Shown here piece after piece: positions 8,265-16,008 of a stretch of DNA of 31,780 nucleotides. Both the position numbers and the translations under genes were made by a program. Under the pieces are notes generated by a model. That model had not been told where the DNA came from and made no database searches. It was given only the letters and a program-made list of their open reading frames with translations. The stretch comes from CAZJYI01 sp964550025 (GTDB lineage: Bacteria > Verrucomicrobiota > Kiritimatiellia > UBA8416 > CAYOBW01): NCBI GenBank assembly GCA_964550025.1, contig CAZJYI010000132.1, positions 1 through 31,780 on the forward strand, read 5' to 3'. The stretch's first letter is position 1, and every line of letters starts with the position of its first letter.

Positions 8265-10112
8265 TCAGATCTGGTAGTCCGGCAGAACCTGGTGCCGGCT
8301 CAATTCCCGCAGGATGCTGTTCAAGGCTTCAACGGCGTTTTCACCCGCGGGAATGTCGATGATACTGCGGTGGTCGCGCAATGTGCGTTCTCCGACGTTC
8401 ACGAGGAGGACCTCGTTCGGGAAACTGAGCAGCTTCAGTGTCTCGAAGTCGTAGTCGTCGATGTTATCCAGCGAGCTGACGAAGATCAGCCCCGCATCCG
8501 TCATGATTCGGGCCAGTTCCCCGATGCGGCGGATGTGCTCGTCACGGTCCCAGAAGTTGCTCCCAAGGTCGGCATCCAGCCCCTCGATCAGGTTGGAGAC
8601 GCCGAGGTAGTAGGCGCTGAACCCGGCCTGAAACAGGTGCAGTTCGAGCTGGCGCGCCAGGTCCCGTTTTCCGACTCCTTTCCGGCCGGTGAGGATCACG
8701 GCCTTGCCGGCATGCTTGTTGCGGGTGGCCCTGTGCGTCGGTGTCACGAGACCGCGCTCCCACAGGAACTCGCGCCGTTCCACGCGCTGCTCGAGGTCCC
8801 GCGCCGCGCCCGCCCCCCCTTCGCTGCCCGGCGTCACGGTGGGCACGATCATGCCCGCACCGACCGTGCTGTTCGTCACTTCGTCGATCAGAATGAAACT
8901 GCCGGTTTCGCGGTTGCGCGCGTATTCGTCGTAGAATAACGGCTGGTTGGTGCTGAGCGCGCAACGACCGAACGCGTTCAGGTCCAGTTCGGTCGCCTGG
9001 TTGCGCTGCAGCGTATTGACGTCCACGGCGTAAAGGAGGTTCGCCACCCGCGCCTTGGTGATCCGGGTTGTCTGCCGGACGGTGTAGGTCTTGCCGACGG
9101 CCAGGGGCGATTCGCTCATCCACACGACGACTGCCTCGAAATGCGTACTGACGTGCGGCACGCTTCCCACGTGCACCAGCATTTCGCCGCTGCTGACGTC
9201 GATCTCGTCCTCGAGCTCCAGGACGACAGCCTGGGGCGCGAAGGCCTGCTGAAGGTCGCCGTCCGCCGTTACGATCCGCTTCACGCAGGTTTCTTTGAGC
9301 GACGGCAGGGCCTTGACCCGGTCGCCCGGCCGCACGACACCGGATGCCACCGTGCCGGCGAAACCGCGGAAGGCGTGGTCGGGACGGAGAACGCACTGAA
9401 CGGGAAAGCGGAGGTCGGACAGGTTGCGGTCCTGCGCGATATCCACGTTTTCGAGGATCTCCAGCAGGGACGGCCCGTCGTACCAAGGCATCCTTTCCGA
9501 ACACGCGACGACATTGTCGCCGCGCAACGCGGACACGGGAATGTACGTCACGTCCGGGATATCCAGTTGCGAAATGAACTCGTCGTACTCGCCCCGGATC
9601 CGATCGAAAGCCTCGCGGTCATAGCCGACAAGGTCCATCTTGTTCACGGCCAGTATGACGTGCCGTATGCCGAGGAGCGAGACGATGAACGAGTGCCGCC
9701 GCGTCTGCGTGAGGATGCCTTGCGAGGCGTCGACGAGAATCACGGCCAGGTTGGCCGTCGAGGCCCCCGTTGCCATGTTGCGGGTGTACTGCTCGTGCCC
9801 GGGCGTGTCGGCGATGATGAACTTGCGGCGCGGCGTCGAGAAGTAACGGTAAGCCACGTCGATCGTGATGCCCTGTTCCCGCTCGGCCCTGAGCCCGTCG
9901 AGCAGCAGGGCGTAGTCTATCTCGCCTTCCCCCGCGTTGCCCTGCCGTTCGCTGTCGCGGTGCAGCGCGCTGAGCTGGTCCTGGAAGATCAGCTTGCTGT
10001 CGTAGAGCAGGCGGCCGATGAGGGTCGACTTCCCGTCGTCGACCGAGCCGCAGGTCAGGAACCGAAGAAGGTCCTTCCGTTCGTGCTCATCAAGAAATGC
10101 CGCAATGTCCAC
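8265..10112 (-). CDS. cysN: Sulfate adenylyltransferase large subunit CysN with degenerate APS-kinase-like C-terminus
   Basis: The GTPase subunit of ATP sulfurylase, which with CysD makes APS from sulfate and ATP. Residues 1-440 show an intact translational-GTPase fold: G1 GSVDDGKS (22-29), G3 DTPGHE (102-107), G4 NKMD (157-160), then beta-barrel domains. Residues 460-615 align by eye with the APS kinase CysC (ILTGRKGVGK, DREEHIRRI-like segment, ADAGLI-like TDAGLI). However, the Walker A Ser/Thr is Arg (GKR, R483), the DGDN substrate motif reads LGVSN, and the RDPKGLYKKA region is missing. The domain is therefore probably not a working kinase. This fits the neighbouring APS reductase, which needs no PAPS. 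The GTG start overlaps the cysD stop (TAGTG), indicating translational coupling. Confidence 0.93.
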   Translation of the reverse strand: MDIAAFLDEHERKDLLRFLTCGSVDDGKSTLIGRLLYDSKLIFQDQLSALHRDSERQGNAGEGEIDYALLLDGLRAEREQGITIDVAYRYFSTPRRKFIIADTPGHEQYTRNMATGASTANLAVILVDASQGILTQTRRHSFIVSLLGIRHVILAVNKMDLVGYDREAFDRIRGEYDEFISQLDIPDVTYIPVSALRGDNVVACSERMPWYDGPSLLEILENVDIAQDRNLSDLRFPVQCVLRPDHAFRGFAGTVASGVVRPGDRVKALPSLKETCVKRIVTADGDLQQAFAPQAVVLELEDEIDVSSGEMLVHVGSVPHVSTHFEAVVVWMSESPLAVGKTYTVRQTTRITKARVANLLYAVDVNTLQRNQATELDLNAFGRCALSTNQPLFYDEYARNRETGSFILIDEVTNSTVGAGMIVPTVTPGSEGGAGAARDLEQRVERREFLWERGLVTPTHRATRNKHAGKAVILTGRKGVGKRDLARQLELHLFQAGFSAYYLGVSNLIEGLDADLGSNFWDRDEHIRRIGELARIMTDAGLIFVSSLDNIDDYDFETLKLLSFPNEVLLVNVGERTLRDHRSIIDIPAGENAVEALNSILRELSRHQVLPDYQI

Positions 10113-11017
10113 TAGAAGTACCCCTCGCGTTTCTTCTGTTCCATCGACGCGTCGCCGTCGTGGTCAATGACGCGCGTAGAGCGTTCGCTCAGTCGCGTCT
10201 CCATCATCTCTGCGACGATCTTCTCGACCGTGTCGGCATCGGACTCGACGGCCCCGGTGAGCGGGTAGCAGCCGAGGGTCCTGAAACGGACGCGCCTCGG
10301 TACCGGCTGCTCGCCCGGTTCAAGCGGCAGGCGCTCGTCGTCGACCATGATGAGGGCGCCGTCGCGCTCGACGACGGGGCGCTCGGCGGCGAAGTAGAGT
10401 GGCACAATCGGAATCCCCTCAACGCGGATATACTGCCAGACATCCAGCTCGGTCCAATTCGACAGGGGGAACACGCGCACGCTCTCTCCCGGGTTCACCT
10501 TTGCATTGTATAGCGACCACAGTTCCGGGCGCTGATTCTTGGGGTCCCACTGGTGGTGCCGGTCGCGGAAGGAGAAGACCCGTTCCTTGGCGCGCGATTT
10601 TTCCTCGTCACGGCGCGCCCCGCCGAAAGCACAGTCAAACCCGTGGCGGTCGAGCGCCTGCAGCAGCGCCTGTGTCTTCATGATATCGGTGTACTTGCGG
10701 CTCCCCAGGTCGAACGGGTTGGCGTCCGCGGCACGCCCCTCCTCGTTCACCTGGACAATCAGGTCCAGCCCGTTTTCGGCGCAGAACGCGTCCCGGAATG
10801 CGATCATCTCCCTGAACTTGAACGTGGAGTCGACATGGAGCAGGGGAAACGGCAGCCGCCCCGGGAAGAAGGCCTTCTGCGCCAGCCGCACCATGACGGA
10901 GGAGTCCTTGCCGATGGAGTAGAGCATGACCGGGTTCTCGAACTGGCTGACCGCATCGCGAATGATGTGGACGCTCTCGGCCTCGAGCTGCTTCAACTGG
11001 CTGAGTGTCGTGTCCAT
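10112..11017 (-). CDS. cysD: Sulfate adenylyltransferase small subunit CysD
   Basis: The catalytic subunit of the CysDN ATP sulfurylase. It adenylylates sulfate to APS, driven by GTP hydrolysis on CysN, in the cytoplasm. The 301-residue length matches the family. The PP-loop of the ATP pyrophosphatase fold is visible as SIGKDSS (residues 34-40), followed by the family-typical LLHVDSTFKFREMIAFRD and the C-terminal segment ending KREGYF. The ATG start lies 3 nt after the cysH stop, and the stop overlaps the cysN start by one base. This tight spacing indicates an operon cysH-cysD-cysN-sulfite reductase transcribed leftward. Confidence 0.96.
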   Translation of the reverse strand: MDTTLSQLKQLEAESVHIIRDAVSQFENPVMLYSIGKDSSVMVRLAQKAFFPGRLPFPLLHVDSTFKFREMIAFRDAFCAENGLDLIVQVNEEGRAADANPFDLGSRKYTDIMKTQALLQALDRHGFDCAFGGARRDEEKSRAKERVFSFRDRHHQWDPKNQRPELWSLYNAKVNPGESVRVFPLSNWTELDVWQYIRVEGIPIVPLYFAAERPVVERDGALIMVDDERLPLEPGEQPVPRRVRFRTLGCYPLTGAVESDADTVEKIVAEMMETRLSERSTRVIDHDGDASMEQKKREGYF

Positions 11018-11020
11018 TCT

Positions 11021-11764
11021 CTACGGTTCCCGCCGCGGTTGCGGTCTCCCGTCGACCCAGTGCAGGCCGCACTCCTTGTGCCCCGAGGCATCCTCCTCCC
11101 ACCACCAGCGTCCGGCACGCGGATGCTCGCCGCCATGCACGGCCCTTGTGCAGCACGCGCAGCCAATACTGATGAAGCCCTGGTCGTGGAGCGGATTGTA
11201 CGGGACGTCATGGCGATGCAGGTAGTCGCGAACGTCGGAATGAGACCAGGCGATCAGCGGGTTGATCTTGGCCATCGCATGCGCTTCGTCCCATTCGATC
11301 ACGCCGAGCCCGGCTCGTGAGTCGGCCTGTTCCCGGCGCAACCCGCAAATCCAGCCTCCGCGGCCGTCGAGCGCGCGCCGCAGGGGTTCCAGTTTGCGGA
11401 TGCGGCAGCAAAGCTTGCGGTCTTCCACGCTGTCGTAGAAGAGATTGACGCCCTTTTCCGCCACCATCCCCTCGACAGCCGCATCCTCCGGGAAGTAGAC
11501 GCGGATGCGCAGCGCGTACTTCGCCTCTGTGCGGGCAATGAGGTCATACGTTTCCTTGAACAGGCGGCCCGTATCCAGGGTGACGATCGGGATCGGCAGC
11601 CCGAGCCCGGCAATCATGTCGGTGAGCACCTGGTCCTCTTCTCCGAGCGAGCTGGCGAAAACTACGCCCGGCACGGATTCGGCTGCCCACTCGAGTATCC
11701 CTTCGGGAGGGAGGGCGCCGAGAAGAGTCTGCAGTTCCGCGATATCCTGTCTGTCCGGCTTCAT
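11021..11764 (-). CDS. cysH: Adenylylsulfate (APS) reductase, assimilatory, 4Fe-4S type
   Basis: A thioredoxin-dependent reductase of the CysH family that reduces adenylylated sulfate to sulfite, 247 residues. Visible features are a PP-loop-like FASSLGEED near residue 36, the iron-sulfur ligands CC at 119-120 and C-x2-C at 202/205 (SIGCACCT), and the catalytic C-terminal KECGLH (C232). The CC...CxxC set distinguishes APS reductases from PAPS reductases, so APS is the predicted substrate. I chose the ATG at 11764 because it follows AGGGGAA. An upstream in-frame TTG at 11806 has no ribosome site and would lie almost on the predicted transcription start. It is the first gene of the cys operon. 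Confidence 0.95.
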   Translation of the reverse strand: MKPDRQDIAELQTLLGALPPEGILEWAAESVPGVVFASSLGEEDQVLTDMIAGLGLPIPIVTLDTGRLFKETYDLIARTEAKYALRIRVYFPEDAAVEGMVAEKGVNLFYDSVEDRKLCCRIRKLEPLRRALDGRGGWICGLRREQADSRAGLGVIEWDEAHAMAKINPLIAWSHSDVRDYLHRHDVPYNPLHDQGFISIGCACCTRAVHGGEHPRAGRWWWEEDASGHKECGLHWVDGRPQPRREP

Positions 11765-11819
11765 CGGTTCCCCTGTTTTCGAGTGGCGCTCGGCTTCCCT
11801 GTTCAAGTCTTGGCGGCAG

Positions 11820-11849
11820 ATACTAGGAAAAGATGATCGGAATAGTCAA
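11820..11849 (-). promoter_or_regulatory. Sigma70-like promoter of the cys operon
   Basis: On the minus strand, TTGACT (11844-11849), an 18-bp spacer, then TAGTAT (11820-11825). The predicted start leaves a leader of about 45-50 nt before the cysH ATG, too short for a SAM riboswitch. No clear activator palindrome is seen next to it. Confidence 0.55.
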
Positions 11850-11952
11850 GATAGAATCTCGAAAAAGTCCGTCACGGTGAAAAGGCGGGGCATGGCGAAC
11901 TGTCTGGAGGGGCTTGCCAGGGCGGCTGCACGCGATAGTGGCGTCGCGGTTC

Positions 11953-12672
11953 CTACTTCTTTTTGCCCTTCCCCTTGACGTGGGTGATGACCAACTTGGG
12001 GTCGGGCTTTCGGAACTCCTTGATGTCGCTGCGCATCAGGCTGTCCGGCGTCTTGTCGATGCTTCCGGTCTTGTCAATACTCCCGCCGATGTTGCTCCCC
12101 AGGCGCCGGACGTTGGTCTTGGGAGTTTTTCCAGCCAGAATGGCGTCGATCTGCTCGAGCAGCCCCTTCATGTGCGATTCCTGCTGCTGTTGCGCCTTCG
12201 TGTGTGATTCGCGCGCGCGTTCGGACATGGACTTCGTTTTCATGGCGGCGAAGCGTTCGGAGCGTTCCCGCTTCGTCTGTTCTGCGGTTTCGAGCTCCGT
12301 CCTACGCTCTTCCGCGGCTGCTGCACTGCGGAAAGGGCCCTCGCTTGAGATCATCTGTGGCCGTGGGGGGGTGAAGGTGAACGGCTTGCTGAGCTCGCGC
12401 TTCTTGCCCTGTCTCTTGTCTCGGCTGCTCTTCTTGCGCTCGATCTTGTTCTCGGCGCGCCATTTCACCTTTAGTGCGTCAAGGGCGGCCGGTAGCGCCT
12501 TGTTCTCGCGACTCACGCGGTCGGCCAGCTCGGCGTACTGCGTCATCGTCACGGAGTCGAAACGGTACGTGCCGTCGAAGAGGCGGCGTTTGGCGACAAC
12601 GTACTGCTCCTGCGCAGGGCAGACGGCAATCAGTGCGAGCAGGGACAGAACGGCGGTGACGTGTTGTTTCAT
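11953..12672 (-). CDS. Secreted charged coiled-coil-rich protein of unknown function
   Basis: I do not recognise the family. The ATG at 12672 begins a clear signal peptide (MKQHVTAVLSLLALIAVCPAQ, cleavage probably after AQ), giving a 239-residue exported protein. The open frame extends upstream to 12897, but that part has no signal-like or conserved features and is rejected. After the signal, the mature protein is rich in Lys, Arg, Glu and Gln, with heptad-like stretches around residues 60-180 (AEERRTELETAEQTKRERSE, TKAQQQQESHMKGLLEQIDAIL) that may form a coiled coil. It ends in a very basic tail (KGKGKKK). A short internal duplication GSIDKT-GSIDKT occurs near residue 205. There is no strong ribosome site. 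It is transcribed away from the membrane-protein gene at 12819 and toward the cys operon. Confidence 0.65.
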   Translation of the reverse strand: MKQHVTAVLSLLALIAVCPAQEQYVVAKRRLFDGTYRFDSVTMTQYAELADRVSRENKALPAALDALKVKWRAENKIERKKSSRDKRQGKKRELSKPFTFTPPRPQMISSEGPFRSAAAAEERRTELETAEQTKRERSERFAAMKTKSMSERARESHTKAQQQQESHMKGLLEQIDAILAGKTPKTNVRRLGSNIGGSIDKTGSIDKTPDSLMRSDIKEFRKPDPKLVITHVKGKGKKK

Positions 12673-12745
12673 GAGGAAACAGTAGCACAGCGATAGTCGT
12701 CCAGCCGAGGCCGAAATCCAGCAACTCGCCAGTCCAGATAGTGCT

Positions 12746-12773
12746 TTGATTCCAGCCAATTCAGGGATAGGAT
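12746..12773 (+). promoter_or_regulatory. Candidate promoter for the membrane-protein gene
   Basis: TTGATT (12746-12751), a 16-bp spacer, TAGGAT (12768-12773), about 45 nt before the GTG at 12819. The match is moderate and the assignment tentative. Confidence 0.3.
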
Positions 12774-12818
12774 GGGGACGGAAAGCAACAGGTTCGGCAT
12801 GGAGAAAGGAAGTCCTCC

Positions 12819-13733
12819 GTGACTGGCAATGGCAAGACATCCACGCGGGCCGTTTGGGTGCTGGAACAACGGCTGCTGGAGCAACGTCTGGCAACACGCG
12901 GATTGAGGAGACGCTCTCGTGCCGTCGGTATTGTCTGCACCGTCGCGGGCGCCCTCGCGGTCGGCTCGATCACTGCTGTATTCCTCCGGCAAGCCGCACT
13001 CTTCGCGAGCCTCATTGGTGGCAGCGCCGGATTCGGGTTCAGCCGCGCGTGGCTCTCTATCTCCGGCCTTCGCAAACGTATGGTCGAGAGTGAGAACGAG
13101 ATGCTCACCACATCTCAATCCATCGCTCGGCTCAAATCCCCAAGGTCACCGGAGAAGACCGGTTGGCGGTCGAGTGGATCAACTGACGCAATATCAAGCA
13201 GCGACCCGGAGGCCACTTCTGCATCACCATCGCAGACAGAAGCCGAACGACCGGAGCCTCGGCAGCACTCACACCCGGAAGCAAGCTTTGGATCGTGGGA
13301 GTTCGCTGCAATTCTCTTGTTCGCAGTCGTCGCTTCCTTTGTTGTCTGCTGCTGGGTGACAGGTTTTTGGACCCCCCCCATTGGCAGGTTGTACGGCTTA
13401 GCGCTTCGGTTTGGACTTCCGGGATTGATCTTGTGCTCGTTTGTCTACTGCTACTTTGCATTTGGCCGGAGACTGATAAGACGGAGGAAACTGAAACGGG
13501 AATACCCGCGAGGTTTCAGCCATGATGGTAAAGTCTATCTTCCGGTTTCGCTGCAACATCCGGGTGAACCGTCACAATCCCTCCCCGAAATCGAACTCTG
13601 CGATGTTGATTGGATTGGCACGTTTACTGTCGGACCGAGCTTGAGCGACTCACGGGTTGTGTACTACGACGACACGTTTCCATACCCCGGAACGGACAAG
13701 TTGTCTCTTCCAGATCCCTTCGACGCCTTCTAG
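12819..13733 (+). CDS. Membrane protein of unknown function with two helical hairpins
   Basis: I do not recognise the family. The 304-residue protein has about four hydrophobic segments in two pairs, roughly residues 35-56, 58-78, 160-184 and 190-215. They are separated by a hydrophilic Ser/Pro/Glu-rich stretch of about 75 residues. A strongly basic patch (RRLIRRRKLKR) follows the last segment, suggesting a cytoplasmic C-terminal domain of about 80 residues (positive-inside rule). The GTG start follows AAAGGAAG. Base composition looks less GC-rich than the neighbours, which may mean acquired DNA. The stop codon overlaps the left direct repeat of the MITE-like element at 13730, so the element may have set or altered the C-terminus. 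The signal-peptide gene at 11953-12672 is divergent. Confidence 0.6.
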   Translation: MTGNGKTSTRAVWVLEQRLLEQRLATRGLRRRSRAVGIVCTVAGALAVGSITAVFLRQAALFASLIGGSAGFGFSRAWLSISGLRKRMVESENEMLTTSQSIARLKSPRSPEKTGWRSSGSTDAISSSDPEATSASPSQTEAERPEPRQHSHPEASFGSWEFAAILLFAVVASFVVCCWVTGFWTPPIGRLYGLALRFGLPGLILCSFVYCYFAFGRRLIRRRKLKREYPRGFSHDGKVYLPVSLQHPGEPSQSLPEIELCDVDWIGTFTVGPSLSDSRVVYYDDTFPYPGTDKLSLPDPFDAF

Positions 13734-14001
13734 TGAGACCCCGTCCGAAAAGGGTCTCGGACGGCAAATCCGAAATTCGAATATCGAAATCCGAAACAAA
13801 TTCAAAATCTGAAAGCCCAAAATGACCGAAACGGAGAGAGAACTTCGCGTCTTCTTTCTCGTTTTCCCCTGTTTTCCCCCTTTTGAGGTTCGGATTTGTT
13901 TTCCGCCAGCGGCGGAGATTTCGAGATTCGAGTTTACGCCCATATTAGGGGGAATCGCGGCGGGATTACTCTCCGGACCTTTTCGGATGCCCTCTAGTGA
14001 G
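13730..14001. mobile_element. MITE-like non-coding element with terminal inverted repeats and flanking direct repeats
   Basis: An 8-bp direct repeat CTAGTGAG occurs at 13730-13737 and 13994-14001. Exactly 6 nt inside each lies a perfect 10-bp inverted repeat, TCCGAAAAGG (13744-13753) and CCTTTTCGGA (13978-13987). The 256-bp body encodes nothing convincing. It contains a perfect hairpin CCGTCCGA/TCGGACGG with an 8-nt loop (13741-13764) and two oppositely oriented AT-rich arms of 7-bp repeats (13766-13814 and about 13891-13935). The direct repeats would fit a target-site duplication. There is no transposase in the window. Confidence 0.45.
13766..13814. repeat. Heptanucleotide array inside the MITE-like element
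   Basis: Seven AT-rich 7-bp units in phase (AAATCCG, AAATTCG, AATATCG and relatives). A shorter inverted counterpart (CGAGATT, CGAGTTT) lies near 13915-13935, forming loose long-range inverted arms. Confidence 0.7.
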
Positions 14002-14035
14002 CAAGCAGCGGGCGGGCGCCTCAGTGATGTTGCCC

Positions 14036-14064
14036 TTGCCGTTGGTGTCTTTTGCGGCTACTAT
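14036..14064 (+). promoter_or_regulatory. Promoter of gmhA
   Basis: TTGCCG (14036-14041), a 17-bp spacer, TACTAT (14059-14064), about 27 nt before the GTG start. It supports starting gmhA at 14091 and not at the in-frame TTG at 14052, which lies inside the promoter. Confidence 0.5.
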
Positions 14065-14090
14065 CCTGCGGTTTCAGTGGGGAAGGGACT

Positions 14091-14681
14091 GTGACCGAGC
14101 AACGATCAGAGCCGGAGTGGATGCGTGAGGCGATTCGTGCGAGCGCCGACACGATTGCCGGGCTGGAGGCGCAGCTCGACGCCGTCGCCGACATGGCGTG
14201 GTGCGTGGTGGATGCTCTGCGCGACGGGCACAAGGTGTTGACGGCGGGGAACGGGGGGAGTGCCGCGGAGGCCCTGCACATGGCCGAAGAGCTGGTGGGG
14301 CGGTTTCGGGCGGACCGGCGGTCGCTTCCCGGCATTGCCCTTGTCGCGGACAGCACGGCCCTTACCTGCATCGGGAACGACTACGGCTACGAGCAGGTCT
14401 TCAGCCGTCAGGTGGAGGGGCTGGGCACCGAGGGCGACGTACTCGTTCTGTTCAGCACGAGCGGGACCGCCGGGAACCTGATGCCCGCGCTGCTCGCAGC
14501 GCGCGACAGGGGTATGAAGACGATCTGTGTTCTTGGCCGCTGCGGTGGCGCCCTGGGCGGGAAGGCCGACCACGAGGTCGTTGTGCCCGGAGACGCTACC
14601 GAGCGCATCCAGGAGGCGCACCAGGTGGTGCTGCACCTGGTGCTGGATGCCGTGGAGAGGACCTTTGCTTCCGGCGCGTGA
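14091..14681 (+). CDS. gmhA: Phosphoheptose isomerase GmhA (SIS domain)
   Basis: Sedoheptulose-7-phosphate isomerase, first step of ADP-heptose synthesis for the LPS inner core, cytoplasmic. The 196-residue length is normal. The phosphosugar-binding motifs are intact: AGNGGSAAEALHMAEELVGRF (about 52-72), the ADSTALTCIGNDYGYEQVF segment, STSGTAGNL, and ERIQEAHQ near the C-terminus carrying the family Glu/His pair. The GTG start follows GGGGAAGG. The preceding DNA is the MITE-like element, and the next gene starts 30 nt downstream, probably in the same transcript. With the glycosyltransferase at 26593 it indicates an LPS-bearing outer membrane. Confidence 0.93.
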   Translation: MTEQRSEPEWMREAIRASADTIAGLEAQLDAVADMAWCVVDALRDGHKVLTAGNGGSAAEALHMAEELVGRFRADRRSLPGIALVADSTALTCIGNDYGYEQVFSRQVEGLGTEGDVLVLFSTSGTAGNLMPALLAARDRGMKTICVLGRCGGALGGKADHEVVVPGDATERIQEAHQVVLHLVLDAVERTFASGA

Positions 14682-14711
14682 GTTCGCAGCCGAAATCGGG
14701 AAGACCGTACT

Positions 14712-15596
14712 ATGAAGAGAATCAACCGAATCGGGATCGCAGTTTCTGTTTTGACCGTTCTGGCACTGTTGCCGACCGCGCGCGCGGCGGTACACGCCTC
14801 AATGGAGCTTCAGCATCGTTCGTATCTGCGGTTCGAGGATATCCGCGCCCTGATTACAATCCGCAACGACACTGATGAGCCCTTCATCATTGACGGCGTG
14901 GGCACGAGCGGGGAGTCGCAGCTTTTCTTCGAAGTCCGGTACGGGGACCAGATTGTGAGGCCGCGGGACGGGGAACCGTATCTCGGGCGGCTGCTGGTAT
15001 TGCCGGACGAGAAGCAGGAGATCGTGGTTGACCTGTGCGACGCCTATCCGATGTCGCGGGAGGGGCGTTACTTCGTAAAGGTGATTGCATCCCAATCCGG
15101 CGAGGCGTGGGAGTCCCGCGCGGCGATGATCGACATTGTCCCGGGGTTGCCGCTGGCGAGTACGGAGCGCGTGGTGCCGGGCTACCGCGAACGGTTGCGC
15201 AGGTTCAGTCTGCGGTATTGGACGCGGGAAGGGCACGAGTACCTCTTTCTCACGGTTGACGAGACGAAGCAGGGTTACAACTACGGTGTGTTCGAGCTCG
15301 GCAAGCTGATCCGCGTGCGCAAGCCGGCCATTCGCGTCGACCGCAAAGGCCGGATCAATGTCTGGCATCAGACCGGCAGCGATCGTTTCCTGCTTACCGT
15401 ACTTCAGTCCCGTCCGGACGGCGTGACGCTTGTCAAGCAGACCGACCACCAGGAGGACGGCAGCCCGTATTCGAGCGGCCCCGAGGAGATCGTGCTTCCG
15501 CCGCCGGAGAAGCCCAAGGCCCGTTGGTGGCAGTTCTGGCGCTGGTTTGGCAAGGAACCCGCGGCCCCCGCGGAACCCATGGCGCCGGTCGAGTAG
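14712..15596 (+). CDS. Exported protein of unknown function
   Basis: I do not recognise the family. The ATG start gives a classic signal peptide (KRINRIGIAVSVLTVLALL, cleavage near ARA|AVH). The mature protein of about 268 residues has a beta-rich N-terminal region (about 30-145: LRFEDIRALITIRNDTDEPFII, ending in ESRAAMIDIVPG) that reads like an immunoglobulin-like sandwich. A second domain (160-250) repeats the pattern YLFLTVDE...FELGKLIRV. A short Trp-rich basic motif (KARWWQFWRWFGK, about 272-284) and a Pro/Ala tail end the protein. The Trp/Arg patch could bind membrane or murein, but this is speculation. It lies 30 nt after gmhA and is probably co-transcribed. Confidence 0.75.
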   Translation: MKRINRIGIAVSVLTVLALLPTARAAVHASMELQHRSYLRFEDIRALITIRNDTDEPFIIDGVGTSGESQLFFEVRYGDQIVRPRDGEPYLGRLLVLPDEKQEIVVDLCDAYPMSREGRYFVKVIASQSGEAWESRAAMIDIVPGLPLASTERVVPGYRERLRRFSLRYWTREGHEYLFLTVDETKQGYNYGVFELGKLIRVRKPAIRVDRKGRINVWHQTGSDRFLLTVLQSRPDGVTLVKQTDHQEDGSPYSSGPEEIVLPPPEKPKARWWQFWRWFGKEPAAPAEPMAPVE

Positions 15597-15611
15597 CCGA
15601 ACGGGGGACCA

Positions 15612-15695
15612 ATGGAGTCTGACGCCATCAGTTCCATGCGTCTTGCGCAGAAGAGGGGGCGCGAGCTGTTGAAAACGAACGTGAGTAATCAGTGA
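15612..15695 (+). CDS. Possible 27-residue ORF ending in a repeat array
   Basis: The ATG at 15612 opens a short frame (MESDAISSMRLAQKRGRELL...) 15 nt after the preceding gene. Its last codons and stop (TGA) are supplied by the 7-bp repeat array starting at 15685. It could be the stub of a gene cut by the array, or chance. There is no family match. Confidence 0.2.
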   Translation: MESDAISSMRLAQKRGRELLKTNVSNQ

Positions 15696-15747
15696 CCAGT
15701 GATCGATAATCAGTGGGGACTGAACACTGATGACTGATTACTGATCA
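15685..15747. repeat. Heptanucleotide array with inverted halves
   Basis: Nine 7-bp units in exact phase. The left half is of type GTRATCA (GTAATCA, GTGACCA). The right half is of type CTGATNA (CTGATTA, CTGATCA), roughly the reverse complement, so the whole can fold as a long imperfect hairpin. It lies between an exported-protein gene and the tRNA-Leu. Confidence 0.85.
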
Positions 15748-15794
15748 CTTCGGTTGCGGCCGTGGGCTGCCTTGGGGGAGTTCTGCGGGGGAGG

Positions 15795-15882
15795 TGGTGC
15801 ACCCGAGAGGATTCGAACCTCCACGCCCTCAACGGGCACATGGACCTGAACCATGCGTGTATGCCAGTTTCACCACGGGTGC
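15795..15882 (-). tRNA. tRNA-Leu (anticodon CAG)
   Basis: An 88-nt class II tRNA including an encoded CCA end. The acceptor stem GCACCCG/CGGGTGC is perfect. The anticodon stem is CATGG/CCATG with a 7-nt loop TTCAGGT, reading CAG for Leu codon CUG. A long variable arm (pairing GCCC...GGGC) is typical of Leu. The T-arm is GGAGG-TTCGAAT-CCTCT. It stands alone with no other tRNA nearby. Confidence 0.95.
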
Positions 15883-15983
15883 ACTGTCAGAATCAGCGCG
15901 GATAATAGTGAAGGTGTCGGCAGCGGGTCAAGGGATTTTCTCTCAAAGCGTGGGCGGCAGATATTTCCCTTCCCATAATGCAC

Positions 15984-15997
15984 AATCCGCAATCCGC
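15984..15997. repeat. Short heptanucleotide repeat (2 units)
   Basis: Two exact copies of AATCCGC followed by AATTGGG, again with 7-bp spacing, immediately left of the inverted repeat at 16009. Confidence 0.6.
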
Positions 15998-16008
15998 AAT
16001 TGGGCGCA

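Noticed and set aside
10553..11320. Plus-strand open frame across cysD and cysH
   Set aside because: It overlaps two well-supported genes on the other strand and shows no domain or ribosome site.
11765..11819. A SAM or other riboswitch in the cys operon leader
   Set aside because: The predicted leader is only about 45-50 nt and shows no conserved riboswitch core.
12673..12897. N-terminal extension of the secreted protein
   Set aside because: The signal peptide begins at the ATG at 12672, and sequence before it would bury the signal. The extension is intergenic DNA that happens to be open.
14052..14090. TTG start at 14052 for gmhA
   Set aside because: It falls inside the predicted promoter. 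The GTG at 14091 has a ribosome site and gives the family length.
15685..15747. CRISPR array
   Set aside because: The units are 7 bp and contiguous, without spacers, and no cas gene is nearby.
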